Part shown: in pieces, positions 46,053-57,235 of the stretch | Numbering within the stretch: the first letter of the stretch is position 1 | How the letters are laid out: each line of letters opens with the position of its first letter | Assembly (NCBI GenBank): GCA_946894095.1 | Contig: OX335655.1 | Coordinates: 18,724,001-18,788,000, forward strand | Source: Incurvaria masculella | Lineage: Eukaryota > Arthropoda > Insecta > Lepidoptera > Incurvariidae | Length of the DNA stretch: 64,000 bases | Direction of reading: 5' to 3' | The notes under the pieces: generated by a model | Seen by the model: only the letters and a program-made list of their open reading frames with translations | What the model was told of the DNA's origin: nothing | Databases searched by the model: none | Program-made: the position numbers and the translations under genes

Positions 46053-46882
46053 TTTTAGGGTTCCGTACCCAATGGGTGAAATCGAAACCCCATTACTAAG
46101 CCTCCGCTGTCCGTCCGTCCGTCCGTCTGTCACAGGGCTGTATCTAATGAACCGTTTTTTGACGCTACATATTTTTTACATATTTTTTACATATTTTTGC
46201 CGAACATATTTTGCCGCTATAACAACAAATAGGTAAACGTGCAGCCATACAAAAAAGTGATTTTCTTGTGTTAAGGTGGCCCAACCCGGCGGGCCTAACT
46301 CATTCGCGGGCACGGTACAAAACCGTGCTGTTGCGCTCTGGGACCTTCTCTGTTTCAAAGAATAAGACAGGCTCAGTGATGAGGAAGATGCAATATGTCC
46401 ACAAGAAAGACAATGTGCATAGTGTATGATTTGGTAAGACTTACGGAAATTTTATTTTCAAAACGACTTATAGCTAAAAGTAAACCACGACCGCTGTAGT
46501 AAAAAATCTAACAAAAACCAAATAGATTATAAATCTTGATTAAATAAGCTATGTCTGATGACTAATCTTTTTAAGATGTTCTTACTTTATCATTGCGTAA
46601 TCCACCTCTAAAGTTATTGTATAAAACGCGCGAAAAAATCGAAATTTCGGACCTTATAACTTAGAAACCAAACACAATTTTAAAATGCCAACGGTCATCA
46701 GACATCAAGTTCGATCAAATAAATCTATTTTGAGTAAAATTTTGGATCTCTGACAAGAACTATGGGCGTGACCTTCTTTCCCCTTTTGTATTGGGAGATG
46801 AGCGGGATGGGCCACCTTAAATCTTGTACGATGGTACGGAACCCTTCGTGTGCGAGTCCGACTCGCACTTGGCCGGTTTTTA
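46053..46882 (+). repeat. MINE-like element, copy 9, split by a TTAA MITE
   Basis: Left part 46053-46270 (TTTTTAGGGTTCCGTACCC to the TGATTTTCTTGTG motif), right part 46821-46882 (GATGGTACGGAACCCTTCG to TTGGCCGGTTTTT). The two halves flank the MITE at 46271-46820. Confidence 0.85.
46271..46820 (+). mobile_element. TTAA family 1 MITE, full length
   Basis: TTAA at 46271-46274 and 46817-46820; GGTGGCCCAACCCGGCGG at left, GGGATGGGCCACC at right. Younger than the MINE-like copy it splits. Confidence 0.85.
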
Positions 46883-47094
46883 AGTAAATTGTCTAGACAT
46901 AATAAGCTTAAAACAGAACGACCCAATTTTCCTAAAGTGTTCTCCTATTTAAGCCCCTGCTCATCCCTTAAGTAAAGTTAAATTTATTGCGATAGTCAAG
47001 TTTCAAGATAAACCGCATCAAAATCGGGCAAGTGGTTCTCATTTTATAATGAGGCAAGCAGACAGAAAGACACACAGGCGCCAGACTTTCATTT

Positions 47095-48025
47095 TATTAG
47101 AGTTGGTTACGCTGATTTTATGTACGGCCACCTCGGACTGGGGATCGATGAATCTCGGGCCACACAATTCCACGAAGTCGGTCGTAAGGTATTTGGCTCA
47201 ATGCACTCTCTCAAGCGTTTGCAAAACTTTATACCCATCAGCACTTACGCTCGTAAACTCCTTGTTAGTTCCTATTCTCGATTATGCAGACATATGTTAT
47301 TTAGATTTAAATGAAACTCTACTTAATAAAATTCACCGACTGCTAAATCTGTGTATAAGTGTTTATGCCAATAACAAAATATATGGTTTGCGTAACTTTG
47401 ATTATATATTTGAATTAGGCAGCAGTCTTAAATAGCTTGACATTCGTAAACGCAGAAATACCCATTTTCTTTCCCTTCTTTTTGGTTAGTTGAATAACCC
47501 GGCTGCTCCCAAATATCACACTGATCGGATAGAACCCCTCTGTTTTCATGATCAACCAGACTTAGATCCACAGTTAATTTGCTTCTTGCTATTCCGGGGC
47601 ATAATTCTTCTTTCTACACAGATTCTTTTACTGTTAGCGCTGCAAATATGTGGAACCAGCTTCCACTTGATGTACGCACATCCTATTCTGTTTATATGTT
47701 TAAATAGCGTCTCAATTGTCTGTTCCTTGCGTCCTGACTTACATTTTTTCAGTAGGTAGTTTTTTGTTTGTCAATCTGATCCTACTGATTCAAGAGACAC
47801 ATCGTTTCCATTGTGCATTGATTATAACTGTATATATTTATATATTTATATGTGTAAATATTTGTATGTATTTACATATCTGTTAACATAATATATTTTT
47901 TTGCCCGCCAGTGTGGCACCACTCCTACGTTTCTAGGGTTGCATGTTTGAGAATGCCTCATGGCATTAATTCCACCTCTTTGTAAACCATATTGGCTTGC
48001 AAATAAAGATTTTTTCATTTCATTC
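47095..48025 (+). pseudogene. LINE remnant: RT C-terminus and 3' UTR (CR1/Jockey-like)
   Basis: Frame to 47432 includes LVPILDYADICYLDLNETLL, then NKIHRLLNLCI and YGLRNFDYIFELGSSLK, the stretch just after the RT palm in CR1-type LINEs. Disrupted pieces follow (AANMWNQLPLDVRTS-like near 47640). A 3' region then runs to a T/A-rich end near 48020 (TTTTTTCATTTCATTC). Upstream parts are missing: a 5'-truncated, decayed copy. Confidence 0.65.
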
Positions 48026-50545
48026 TATTTTCACGTCGTTACGTAAAAGAGTCCGAGGTAAGATTCAATGAGATTTTTTCTATTACTTATTTCTACGAAA
48101 AGAAAATAATTTCCGCGCGAACCAATAAAAAACGTTTTTTTTTCGACAGCCCCTTGTAGTAAATGGAAGGTTTAGGAAACATTGTTTAGACTTAACTTGG
48201 TTTTTTAATTATTAACAGGCACATTAAGGCTTTCAGGCTTCAGAAAAGTTTCGAGAGAACATCGCCGAAGGTTCGCCAATAAGGTGTAAACATAGATTAA
48301 TGAAAAATATCAAGACAAAATTCATCAAAACAAGTCACATGGCTTTACTTGAGTAGCGCTGGATAGATGTGGTCATAAATCGGCCATATTTGCATTTTTT
48401 TATGTTTTTAATCGAACATCGTGAACCGTGAGCGATCAATAAGAAGATTTTTTAACCAACTTTAAAAAAGGAGGAGGTGAACCTACAAATCTGGAAAGTA
48501 ATAAAAAAGTAATAAACCTTTAAATATTATTAAATATATGTCGTAGTTATTGTTTTAGTTATTTATGACGGAAGGTCGTTTTGTTTTCACAGTACCGGAA
48601 GTCGGTTCTAGCATTGTTTTCTATGATGGTTATCAAAATGCGTTTTATTCATGACAGATGGCCTTACAAATAGGAAACGCAGGCGTACCAACTGAATGAC
48701 AAGCTAGCGACCAATAGGATTCAAGTGTGTCATGTTGTCACGCCTGGACAGTAGTCGTGGGAGGAGAAATGAGAAATGGGTTTGTTTAACTGTTACTAGT
48801 GTAAAAACGAAGTATTAATTTTACGCCGAGCAGTATGGCAGCTACAAATTTCTTGTAGCGCACTGGATCGCGCACGCGGCGCACCAACGAAAGCACGTAG
48901 GTTGCGAGACGTCTAGACGCAACGACCCGCCAGCCGCGACTGTCTCGCTCGCGCAATGTAGCTGTAACCGGCTTGAAGCCGGCGACTCTCGTAACTGGGG
49001 TTACAAGTAATAGTTAGTAATATTAATAATTACTTCGTTGCGGCTTGTAGCCGGCGACTCTTTACCGCCGGTTACCGCCGAAACGGTAATGCGCACGCGC
49101 ATTGCGCACTGTAGTCAAAGAGGGGCTACATTGTTAACGACCGCCGTTGTGGTTTGCTTACAGAAAAAGTCTAACGATTAGTATTTCTAAATGCTAATAG
49201 GCATATAAAATAAATGGTAATTATGTTTATTGATAATTTGTGTTATATTATTTCTAGGGATTATTTTTTCGAGGATAAAAAGTTTTGTCTGTCTTCTTAA
49301 TTGTTTGCGATAACTACATAGTAACAAAACCTCTTTCTTGATTTACATTTTTGTTGAAGAATTCATGTGAGATGATCGAACCGTGCTAGATGTCATTATA
49401 CCCATTCATGTCCAGCCAAAAAAAAAAAAGGGGGGGGGAGAAGAAGGGAGAGGGAGTTTTCTTTCATTTCTTTTTGAAACCGTTTCCGCTAACGGCTATC
49501 GGCATCAGCAATAACAGTTACTAACGTTTTCGAAGACCAGTGGAAACGCCCACGACTACTGGACAGGTTTGAAAAGTCTGACTGGTGGGGGACATGCGCG
49601 GTGGCCACGCACTTGTTTTTGGATATTCGTCCGCACCAGACAGGCAGATCCAACCTGTCAGTTTTACTCATTGTTGTGAAAGTTATAGCGTGTGTAATTA
49701 AGATAAAGGTGTCCCTGATGTAAGGAGTTCGTTTTATTTACTGTGTTCGAAGAAAACCCACGATGCTTCAGGTACCAGAAGAGGATGGTGTTCATCCTGA
49801 TGAGCCCCCTACAGCCCACGATACGTCATATATATATAAATATTATATGTAAGCAGAAAACACATATTTTATTTTTCTTCACTAGTTCTTCGCGTTTAAT
49901 TTCTTCTCAATCTTGCGTTGATGTGGCAGCGTCAAAACGGATCGATGTCACCGACAAATGTCTATATCTCCCGCGTGTGGGGCGTATCGACACCATATTT
50001 ACATGACCTGTTAATTTATTAATGAACTCAGTATCGCGTAGTTGTGGCAAGGAACTTTGCCTTACATCAGATTTATCTTGAATTATTGATTGTAACCATT
50101 TAGTTATCAAGACTTATATTATAAAGAGGTAAAGTTTGTATGTTTGTAGAAGGTAACCTCAGAACCAAACTCATTCGAAAATCTGTCGCTTAAAATAATT
50201 AATATAGTTTGTCCCGTACGCGTTCCTAAAACATTAATCTAAGTTGAAAAATATAATCAAGGTCAGCGTAATATTTCTAATGTCAGTTGGTAGCGAGGCG
50301 TGAGGGGCAAGATGCTTACGTCTACGAGATATATCTAAAATACAAGGAAAACACTAAATAAATCCTGGGACTTTCTTGTACATGTTAAAAAACTGAAGGT
50401 GGTGAGAGCGAAAAAGATTGTAAATTGATTTTGACGGATACTCTGCTCACGTCACAACAGCTATTTGAAATAACAAAGTCCGTTTTAGGCCAAAATGACA
50501 TCGCACAAACTGGCGATCCTATACCGTTGCAGAAGGTTCTTTTCA
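48026..50545. other. Mostly unassigned, with a duplicated GC palindrome
   Basis: 48455-48485 has AAAAAAGGAGGAGGTGAACC, a common lepidopteran repeat start, also seen at 55240. GGCTTGAAGCCGGCGACTCT (48970) and GGCTTGTAGCCGGCGACTCT (49042) are direct copies of a short palindrome. A purine run lies at 49419-49455. Confidence 0.3.
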
Positions 50546-50547
50546 CC

Positions 50548-51240
50548 GGCAAAACTAATACTTCTTTACAAATCACAGATTAGGCCGGCAATAGAATACT
50601 GAGCCGGTAGTCTCAGTTCTCACCTAAATTGGCGTTTACGTAACTTCGAAGTTCCGTAAAAACGTCAAACTCCATACAAGTTTTTACTAGATATTCTGTG
50701 GTTTTACTTCTTCAAGCTGTCAAAGTCAAACTCGGACTTCCTATTTGTATGAAAACGCGGAGTGGACGTAAACGGCAACGTCGACGTATTTACGGCAACG
50801 TTGAGTAAGCTGTCAAATCAAGCTCGGACTCTGCGCGCGCTCTTCAATTTCTCCATACATTTGAAAACGCCAGTCGATCGGTTTTCCGTAACGCCAATTT
50901 AGGTGACAACTGAGACTACCGGCTCTGTAGCCACATTAGGGAAGGTAGTCCCCAGTATCTGTGAGCGTCCTTGCACTCAATACAGCGCCGAGCGGTCCGT
51001 CTTGTTGAGGACCCACAACTCACCGCTGGTCTGGAGTCCCTGAGCCACAGACGGTTTGTAGGGTCGCTCAGTCTGTTATATGGCTACTATCATGGATGTT
51101 GATCTGCGGAACGTGTATCCATAGATTAATTATACTTACTGGTGTCAGTATTCCTTGGTCTATGGTGAATCCCTTATTATTTCCCATCCAACCCACATCA
51201 GGAGCGACTGCCACAGAGAATCAGAGCACCCCCTTGAGTA
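50548..51240 (+). pseudogene. Jockey-like LINE RT C-terminal region, interrupted by a MITE
   Basis: LLYKSQIRPAIEY is encoded up to 50601, then after the MITE CSHIREGSPQYL and IQRRAVRLVEDPQLTAGLES and HRRFVGSLSLLYGYYHG. All are in the order typical of Jockey-type polyproteins. A stop (TGA near 50967) and later decay mark it as dead. Confidence 0.8.
50602..50924 (+). mobile_element. Harbinger-like MITE with 3-bp CTG target duplication
   Basis: AGCCGGTAGTCTCAGTT and AACTGAGACTACCGGCT are perfect inverted ends; the next 45 or so bases also pair. CTG is present at 50599-50601 and 50925-50927. Deleting the element and one CTG restores the LINE codons I-E-Y-C-S-H, which fixes the boundaries exactly. 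3-bp duplications fit PIF/Harbinger, though those usually prefer TWA. Confidence 0.8.
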
Positions 51241-51276
51241 TGACTTACGCTTTTCTCAAAGTCATATTTTTATGCG

Positions 51277-52042
51277 ACCTGACATAGATGGCTAATACCA
51301 CACAATGACCGTTATGATATTAGCCCAATACACCACATTCCCGAAGGAATTAGGTGCCATTCCAGGACCTTCCAGTAATGAGCACGGCTCTACATTGAAC
51401 TGGATGGAAAACACGGACAATTTTTCATTGCCGCTTCGACCATGTGTACATCCAATGCGATGGTTTTTTTTATGTGACTGGACATGGATGGCTAATACCA
51501 CAAGTTCTGTCATGGTATTAGCCCAACACACCACATGGGAACTAGGTGCCATGCCAGGACCTTCCTTATATTGCACGGCTACATTGAACTGGATGGAAAA
51601 CACGGACAATTTTCGTTGCCGCTTCGACCATCGTTCACCCAATGCGATGGTACCAACCCGGGCGGGATAAACCCTACCACCTAGTAAGTAAGGAAGGGGA
51701 CCTACAGCTTAACGTGGAATCCGAACCACGGCCAGCCTCTCTCCACGGACGAATGGTCACCCATCTAAGACCAGACCGGACCCAGCGTTGCTTAACTTCG
51801 GAGAGCGATCGCCGAAGTGTCGCGCCACTGGGCCACTGAGGCTGACAACCCGGTACCAACCCGGGCTTAAACCCTACCACCTAGTAGGGAAAGGGGGCCT
51901 ACAGTTTAAAAGGATTCCGAACCATGGAGCAGCTCGCATTCGTGACGAAATATACTTAGCTAACTCAGAATGAGAAAGAAAATGGTTCATGAACGAGGCG
52001 AGGATTTGAACCCAGACCTATGGTATCGAGCCGCTCAAGCGT
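51277..52042 (-). repeat. tRNA-headed SINE split by a 5S-headed SINE
   Basis: Tail and body 51277-51463 stop inside CCAATGCGATGG. The body resumes at 51852 (GGTACCAACCCGGGC) and runs to the tRNA-like head GATTTGAACCCAGACC near 52005-52040. Confidence 0.85.
51464..51850 (-). repeat. 5S-headed SINE nested in a tRNA-headed SINE
   Basis: T run and GTGACTGGACATGGATGG at left, TTGCTTAACTTCGGAGAGCG and GGGCCACTGAGGCTGAC at right: a complete copy in minus orientation. Confidence 0.85.
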
Positions 52043-52361
52043 CATTTCTCTGCCGCACCGCCAGGATATGGAGCTGTCTGCCGGCGGGTGCCTTTCCTCA
52101 AACCTATAACCAAGGAGTCTTCAAACGTAATTTAAACAAGCCTGATAACTCAGCGATAGTCCGCAAATCCGCTGGTATGGTGCCTCGCTGAGCGTGGTTT
52201 CGGGAGGTTAGGCGCATTTGGCTTTCTGAGTACCATTGGTCTCGTAGCACAGCCACCCATACAGTTTTTAAAAAAAATGTATAATCTTACACACTGTTAG
52301 TAGTAGGCATTGATAATGGGAGGAGGGACTATAGCAGAATTCCAAATTATGGATATACAGC

Positions 52362-52422
52362 AGGTGGCGAAATTGGTAGACGCAATACCCGCGAATGGTA
52401 TGTTTAGCTGGTTCGTATACAG
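52362..52422 (+). other. tRNA-Leu-like fragment
   Basis: GGTGGCGAAATTGGTAGACGC resembles the D-arm region of class II tRNA-Leu and a B-box-like TGGTTCGTATACAGC follows, but acceptor and anticodon pairing is not evident and a hAT-like element interrupts it at 52423. Confidence 0.3.
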
Positions 52423-52929
52423 CATAGGTTCTCAAACTTATTTCGTCTACCGCCCACTTTGAGAATTTATTATTTTCTAGCGCCCCCCAAAATGTTTAGC
52501 TTTCCCACATCTTAAAAATTGCAATCGCAATTAGTACTTTAATAACTTTAATCTATTATTAATTTAAAAGGCGTCATATGAGTGCACTATACTTATTATA
52601 GTCTATTCATAGTCTAGGCGGTAAAGGGCCCAGAGTAAATTGGGGGCGTTGAAGCGTTTTGGGATTATTATTTAAGTACTTTTTCATTTTTAAAGCCAGC
52701 ATAAAGGATTTATTCTTTGAAATCAAAGTGACCAGGAATAACGAAATAATCGATGTAGTTGTAGTAGGTAGACTTTTGAAAGACTTTAAAGTATCTATTA
52801 GAAAACACAAATGAGCCATCGCCCCCCAAACAGCTTCAACGCCCCCCAATTTCCACTGGTCCCTTTACCGTTCCCTGTAGACCTCTAGCGCCCCCTAGGG
52901 GGCGTTATCGCCCACTTTGAGAAATACTG
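52423..52929. mobile_element. hAT-like non-autonomous element, 507 bp
   Basis: 8-bp duplication GTATACAG at 52415-52422 and 52930-52937. Ends CATAGGTTCTCAAAC and (reverse complement) CAGTATTTCTCAAAG are similar; the second has the CAG start usual for hAT. Inner text CGCCCACTTTGAGAA occurs near both ends. No transposase. Confidence 0.75.
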
Positions 52930-52937
52930 GTATACAG

Positions 52938-53355
52938 CCTTGCAGTATATTCATAAAGTAGTCATTTTTACATGGCTCTTTCCTTAATTTAACATTTCCT
53001 TGCTTGACGGTCGATTCAACATATCACATTCATTGAAATAAGCGACGTACTTGCTTACTACGAAAAAGTATATTTACATAAAAATGAAGCAAGTTTATCT
53101 CTTCTATTTATTTAAAATCTTAAAAGCAAATTCACAGTTCCCATAATGTTGGGCTAATATGATTTAATATTCTCGGCTCTTAGATCATCTCTGAAGTTAA
53201 TTTAGTTGCTACATCAACAGATGGTACTCTTCTCGAGATACATAATGTAGTTTTGGATAACAAAAGTTTTATGAAAACAATATTTGTATGTTTATATAGT
53301 AAATATTTTAAACAAAACAGCATTCTCGTCACTAATCGAGTAGATAAGTTCTCCG
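52938..53355. other. AT-rich DNA
   Basis: Nothing recognisable. Confidence 0.2.
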
Positions 53356-53356
53356 A

Positions 53357-53575
53357 AAAACCGGCCAAGTGCGAAGCGGACTCGCACACGAAGGGTTCCA
53401 TAACATCGTACAAGATTTAAAAAAATCACGGTTTTTGTACGTACACACTCTGTGAAAATTTCAGCTGCCTACCTATTACGGTTCATGAGATAAAGCCCTG
53501 TGACGGACTGACGGACAGCAGAAGCTTAGTAATAGGGTTCCGTTTTCACCCTTTGGGTACGGAACCCTAAAAATG
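53357..53575 (-). repeat. MINE-like element, copy 10, internally deleted
   Basis: AAAACCGGCCAAGTGCGAAG to GTACGGAACCCTAAAAA, with the AT-rich middle missing. Confidence 0.75.
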
Positions 53576-54251
53576 ACAAACCTGGCGAAATGTTCTGCCG
53601 GTTCTTCTTTGCCAGAGGCAGTGTATATTATATTATGGTTAAAGCCAGATGTTTAGTTAAAGTCCGAAATTATTTTTTCCTTGAAGTATATTGGATTTTT
53701 GAACTTATATCCATGTTGAGTGCACTAATTAAGAATAAATGCCAAGAAAACAATATTTTTTTTTATTATGAAAACATTCGAAAAAAAATTAGGTAAAGGT
53801 TATTTTTGTTCTTACCATTAACTCTAAATTAGTGCATTCGACACGGGTATATCTTAAAAGTTTTAATTACCTGCAAGGATAATGATATTTCGGACTTTAA
53901 CCAATATCGGTTTTTATCCGTAACATATATATTATATGCCAAAGGTAATCTGTATTGTATTGTATTTCATTTTGTCAAATTGGTAGACAACCTACACAGA
54001 CAGGTATTTTTTTCTTATTTTAAGGCATTCAAGCAAACATACATTCAGCTTACAATTTCTGGCATATACCATCGTCAAATTTACTAAATAATCAAAAGTA
54101 AGATACATTTGTCAAGTTAATAATTAGTCAAGGGCTTTATGATTCTAACCGGGAGGAAGAGAAGAACATTTTGACGAATCCAATTTGGTAATATACATCT
54201 ATTGAGGAAATAAAGGAACTGAGGGAAATGGAGAAACTGGAACGAAACTGG
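53576..54251. other. AT-rich DNA
   Basis: Nothing recognisable. Confidence 0.2.
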
Positions 54252-54490
54252 AGGTCATTCAGGGCAAGAGTGAGTTCGAATTCGTCACTAAATATCAGCT
54301 CACTTTTTTAAATAGTCAATGTTTCCACACTTCTTGAACATCATTACAGTTGGGTAAAACTCTGGTCTGTCCCGTAAATACGTTGGAAGTATAAATAACG
54401 GTTCCGTTATTTTAATAATAATATATTTCCCAGCTATTTTTAGGTTAACTCACTCCCGAACTCGAACTCACTCTTGCCCTGAATGGACCC
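54250..54490. repeat. Inverted-repeat element
   Basis: CATTCAGGGCAAGAGTGAGT at left and ACTCACTCTTGCCCTGAATG at right are exact complements about 240 bp apart; probably a MITE. Confidence 0.65.
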
Positions 54491-55863
54491 CCAGAAGCGA
54501 AACAAGTGTGCTGCGATCGAAACGGGTCCCCAATGAACCGTCAGCAGAGATGCTTACATCTCCGGGGAAGCGGTGTGATGATGTGTATGTGTGTTTTTCT
54601 GTACTTACTTTAGGACTAGGATGAAATTAATTGGGAAAAATCATCGGTAAAAATAATCTTGAATCCGTCGGAATAATTTTATTTTCCTCATTCACACACT
54701 CAGAACACGGTCCTCACCTTCTTCCATAGAGTAAGTCGAAAGGATATCCCTTATTTAGTACACTGTAGAATTCCGTCTGCATTGGGAAAACTGAATTAAA
54801 AGTTGCCGCCAGGGCCGGGCACAGATTACCATATACGGGAAAGAAATCCGGATGTTTGAGATGGGACCCGAATACATAACTTTTAAGGTAACATAACAGT
54901 CGTCAGTGGAGCGAGTAAGTTTTCATATAGGAGTGAAATATTTTTTCTGTTGATTCGAACGGAACCAAAAAAAAACCAATAGACTATAATATCTCGAATG
55001 TTCATCCCATACTTTATTCAGATAACAATATATTCAAAGTTACCTCTCCCCTAGTAATATATTTGGGCGGCTAAAGTGCGTCTATATCTATTTAAAAACA
55101 TGAATAAATTGTTAAATGAAAAAATGTAACCAAACTGAAACATTTCAGCACGTAAGGTAATATAACACGTAACATATTAACAGATCCAACTCAAAACATC
55201 GAGCGGGCGAATAAACCAGAGTATTTATTACTTTTTAACCGACTTCAAAAAAGGAGGAGGTTATCAATTCGTCTGTATGTTTTTTTTTTGTTTTTTTTAT
55301 GTTTGTTACCTCATAACTTTTGCCTGGGTGAACCGATTTTGATGATTATTTTTTTAAATGATAGCTAGTGCTTCCCAAGTGGTCCCATTTTAATTTGGTT
55401 AAGTTCTGACAATGATATCCATGAGAAAATCATAAAACTCTTAAATTTGAATTAAGATGTGCGCGACAAATGGACGAATAACTCAATATAACGCCAACCG
55501 ATTTCGGTGATTCTTTTTTTATTGGAAAGGACGTGTACAAATTAGTAAGTGTACTTCAAATTCACTTAAAACAAACAAATAAAACATTTTTACAAAAAAA
55601 ATAACCGACTTCAAAGAAAAAGCACTAAAAAGTAAAAAATAATTTACATTTTTGTAGTTACGATTTCTGTTATTTTTTGAGTCGGTGTCAGCCAAGGTTA
55701 GGTTAGGTTAGGTTAGGTTCTCTTGATTGGCGCAGCGCGTGCCCGGCTTTTTTTTAAAATTTTTTTTTGGTAATATTTATCTAATAAAAATTTCTTGGTT
55801 TCCCACGCATTTGACTCAACATATTGCAAAATGATTTCTGGCGGGATAATAATACTTATTATA
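54491..55863. other. Unassigned, with an ACCGACTTCAAAAAAGG repeat
   Basis: 55235-55615 begins AACCGACTTCAAAAAAGGAG and has the inverted-sense AATAACCGACTTCAAAG near its end; a widespread lepidopteran repeat type. A TTAGG x5 run lies at about 55695-55720. Confidence 0.4.
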
Positions 55864-56805
55864 TTAAGGCGCTAGGACTAGCCAACTACTCGCGCCATAC
55901 AAATGCACTTTTTAACAAATGTAATAATATGTAGTGAAACGCTTCAGCAAATCCAAATAGAACTCCAGACTGATAATGGATTGTTAATATTTTTTTATTC
56001 CATCATTTATTTAAATAATAATAAAAATAAAAAAACTTGATTTTTCTCATTAGAAATCTGAAAGTCATTCGATTTCTAGATATAAGCAAAAACTGGTTAT
56101 GGTGCTGTCTCTACAACAAACACAAAAACAACAATCGTTGTTATTAATATTATGTCTTCCTACAGAACCATTACGGTGAAAACAAATAAATAAGTTAATG
56201 AATAAATAAGAAAAACAGCTAATCTGGTTGTATGTAGCTGAACGCCCCCTCTTGTGTCCCGCGCCGCCGTATCTATAGGATAACGGCGAATGCCGAAATA
56301 TTACTGCTGTTTACGATATCTATGTTATGTTTCAGGATCGGCTCCCGATTCCCGATCCTGCACTCCCTGCACCCCATTGCAGCTCCAGGGGCGCGGCTCG
56401 CGCCATCCGATCCGCATAGAGACGGCGGCGCGGGACACAAGAGGGGGCGTTCAGCTACATACAACCAGATTAGCTGTTTTTCTTATTTATTCATTAACTT
56501 ATTTATTTGTTTTCACCGTAATGGTTCTGTAGGAAGACATAATATAAGCAAAAACAGCATATATGCATAAACAAAAAATTCCATTTGCTTTTAGATTTCT
56601 ACATTTAGTCAAAAAAGTTCGGAAATGGACACCGTTTCCGCAATGTATTTTGTATAGAAAAAGGAAACATACATTAACGAAAATCATTCGATTCCTAGAC
56701 AAGGAATCATATATTGTAAGGATGACACTTATAATCGTCAGACTTAGTTAGTTTACTTGGGGTGCCTCGTCTAACTTTGCGATTTGGCTAGTACCAGGCC
56801 CTTAA
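55864..56805 (+). mobile_element. TTAA family 2 MITE containing a 448-bp insertion
   Basis: TTAA at 55864-55867 and 56802-56805; ends GGCGCTAGGACTAGCCAA and GATTTGGCTAGTACCAGGCC. The element is broken at 56094-56541 and resumes cleanly after a 14-bp duplication. Confidence 0.85.
56094..56545. repeat. Foldback insertion: perfect 124-bp inverted repeat
   Basis: Arms 56147-56270 and 56422-56545 are exact reverse complements over all 124 bases; the loop is 151 bp, GC-rich at its right. The insertion is flanked by the 14-bp direct repeat ATATAAGCAAAAAC (56080-56093 and 56542-56555). An RNA across it would form a long perfect double-stranded stem. Confidence 0.9.
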
Positions 56806-56990
56806 GGCTCATTATCCAACTTCACTGGGAAACGAGACTCAGGAAGTGCTCAGAGTTTTAATTTATTTTCTGGTTATTTTAATATTAATTTAATAAAAAA
56901 ATAATCCCGATTTGTACTTGTAAAATAATTTCATATCAAAAACATAAACGGTTACAACATTTGCTTTTAAATCAAGTTACGCTCAACATT
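56806..56990. other. AT-rich spacer
   Basis: Nothing recognisable. Confidence 0.2.
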
Positions 56991-57235
56991 TTTAATTGCC
57001 GCTTCAATCAATGCGGTTGTACCAGCCCGGGCGGGCTTGCCACTGCCATCTAGTAAGGGAAGGGGACCTACAGTTTTACATGGGTACCGAACCATGGAGC
57101 AGCTCGCATCGTAACAAAATGGAATGCTTAGAAGAAAAAGAAAGTGGCGCATGACTGGGACGAGAATTTGAAACTAGACCTCTGGGATGGAAGGCAACTA
57201 GGTCCTACACCACACAGTTTTTGATTAATTTGACG
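56990..57235 (-). repeat. tRNA-headed SINE, partial
   Basis: ATTGCCGCTTCAATCAATGC, CCAGCCCGGGCGGGCTTGCC, AAGAAAGTGGCGCATGACTG and a degraded head. Confidence 0.7.

Noticed and set aside
56290..56570. 80-codon frames in the loop of the 124-bp inverted repeat
   Set aside because: They run into the inverted-repeat arm; no independent support, though the loop's origin is unknown.
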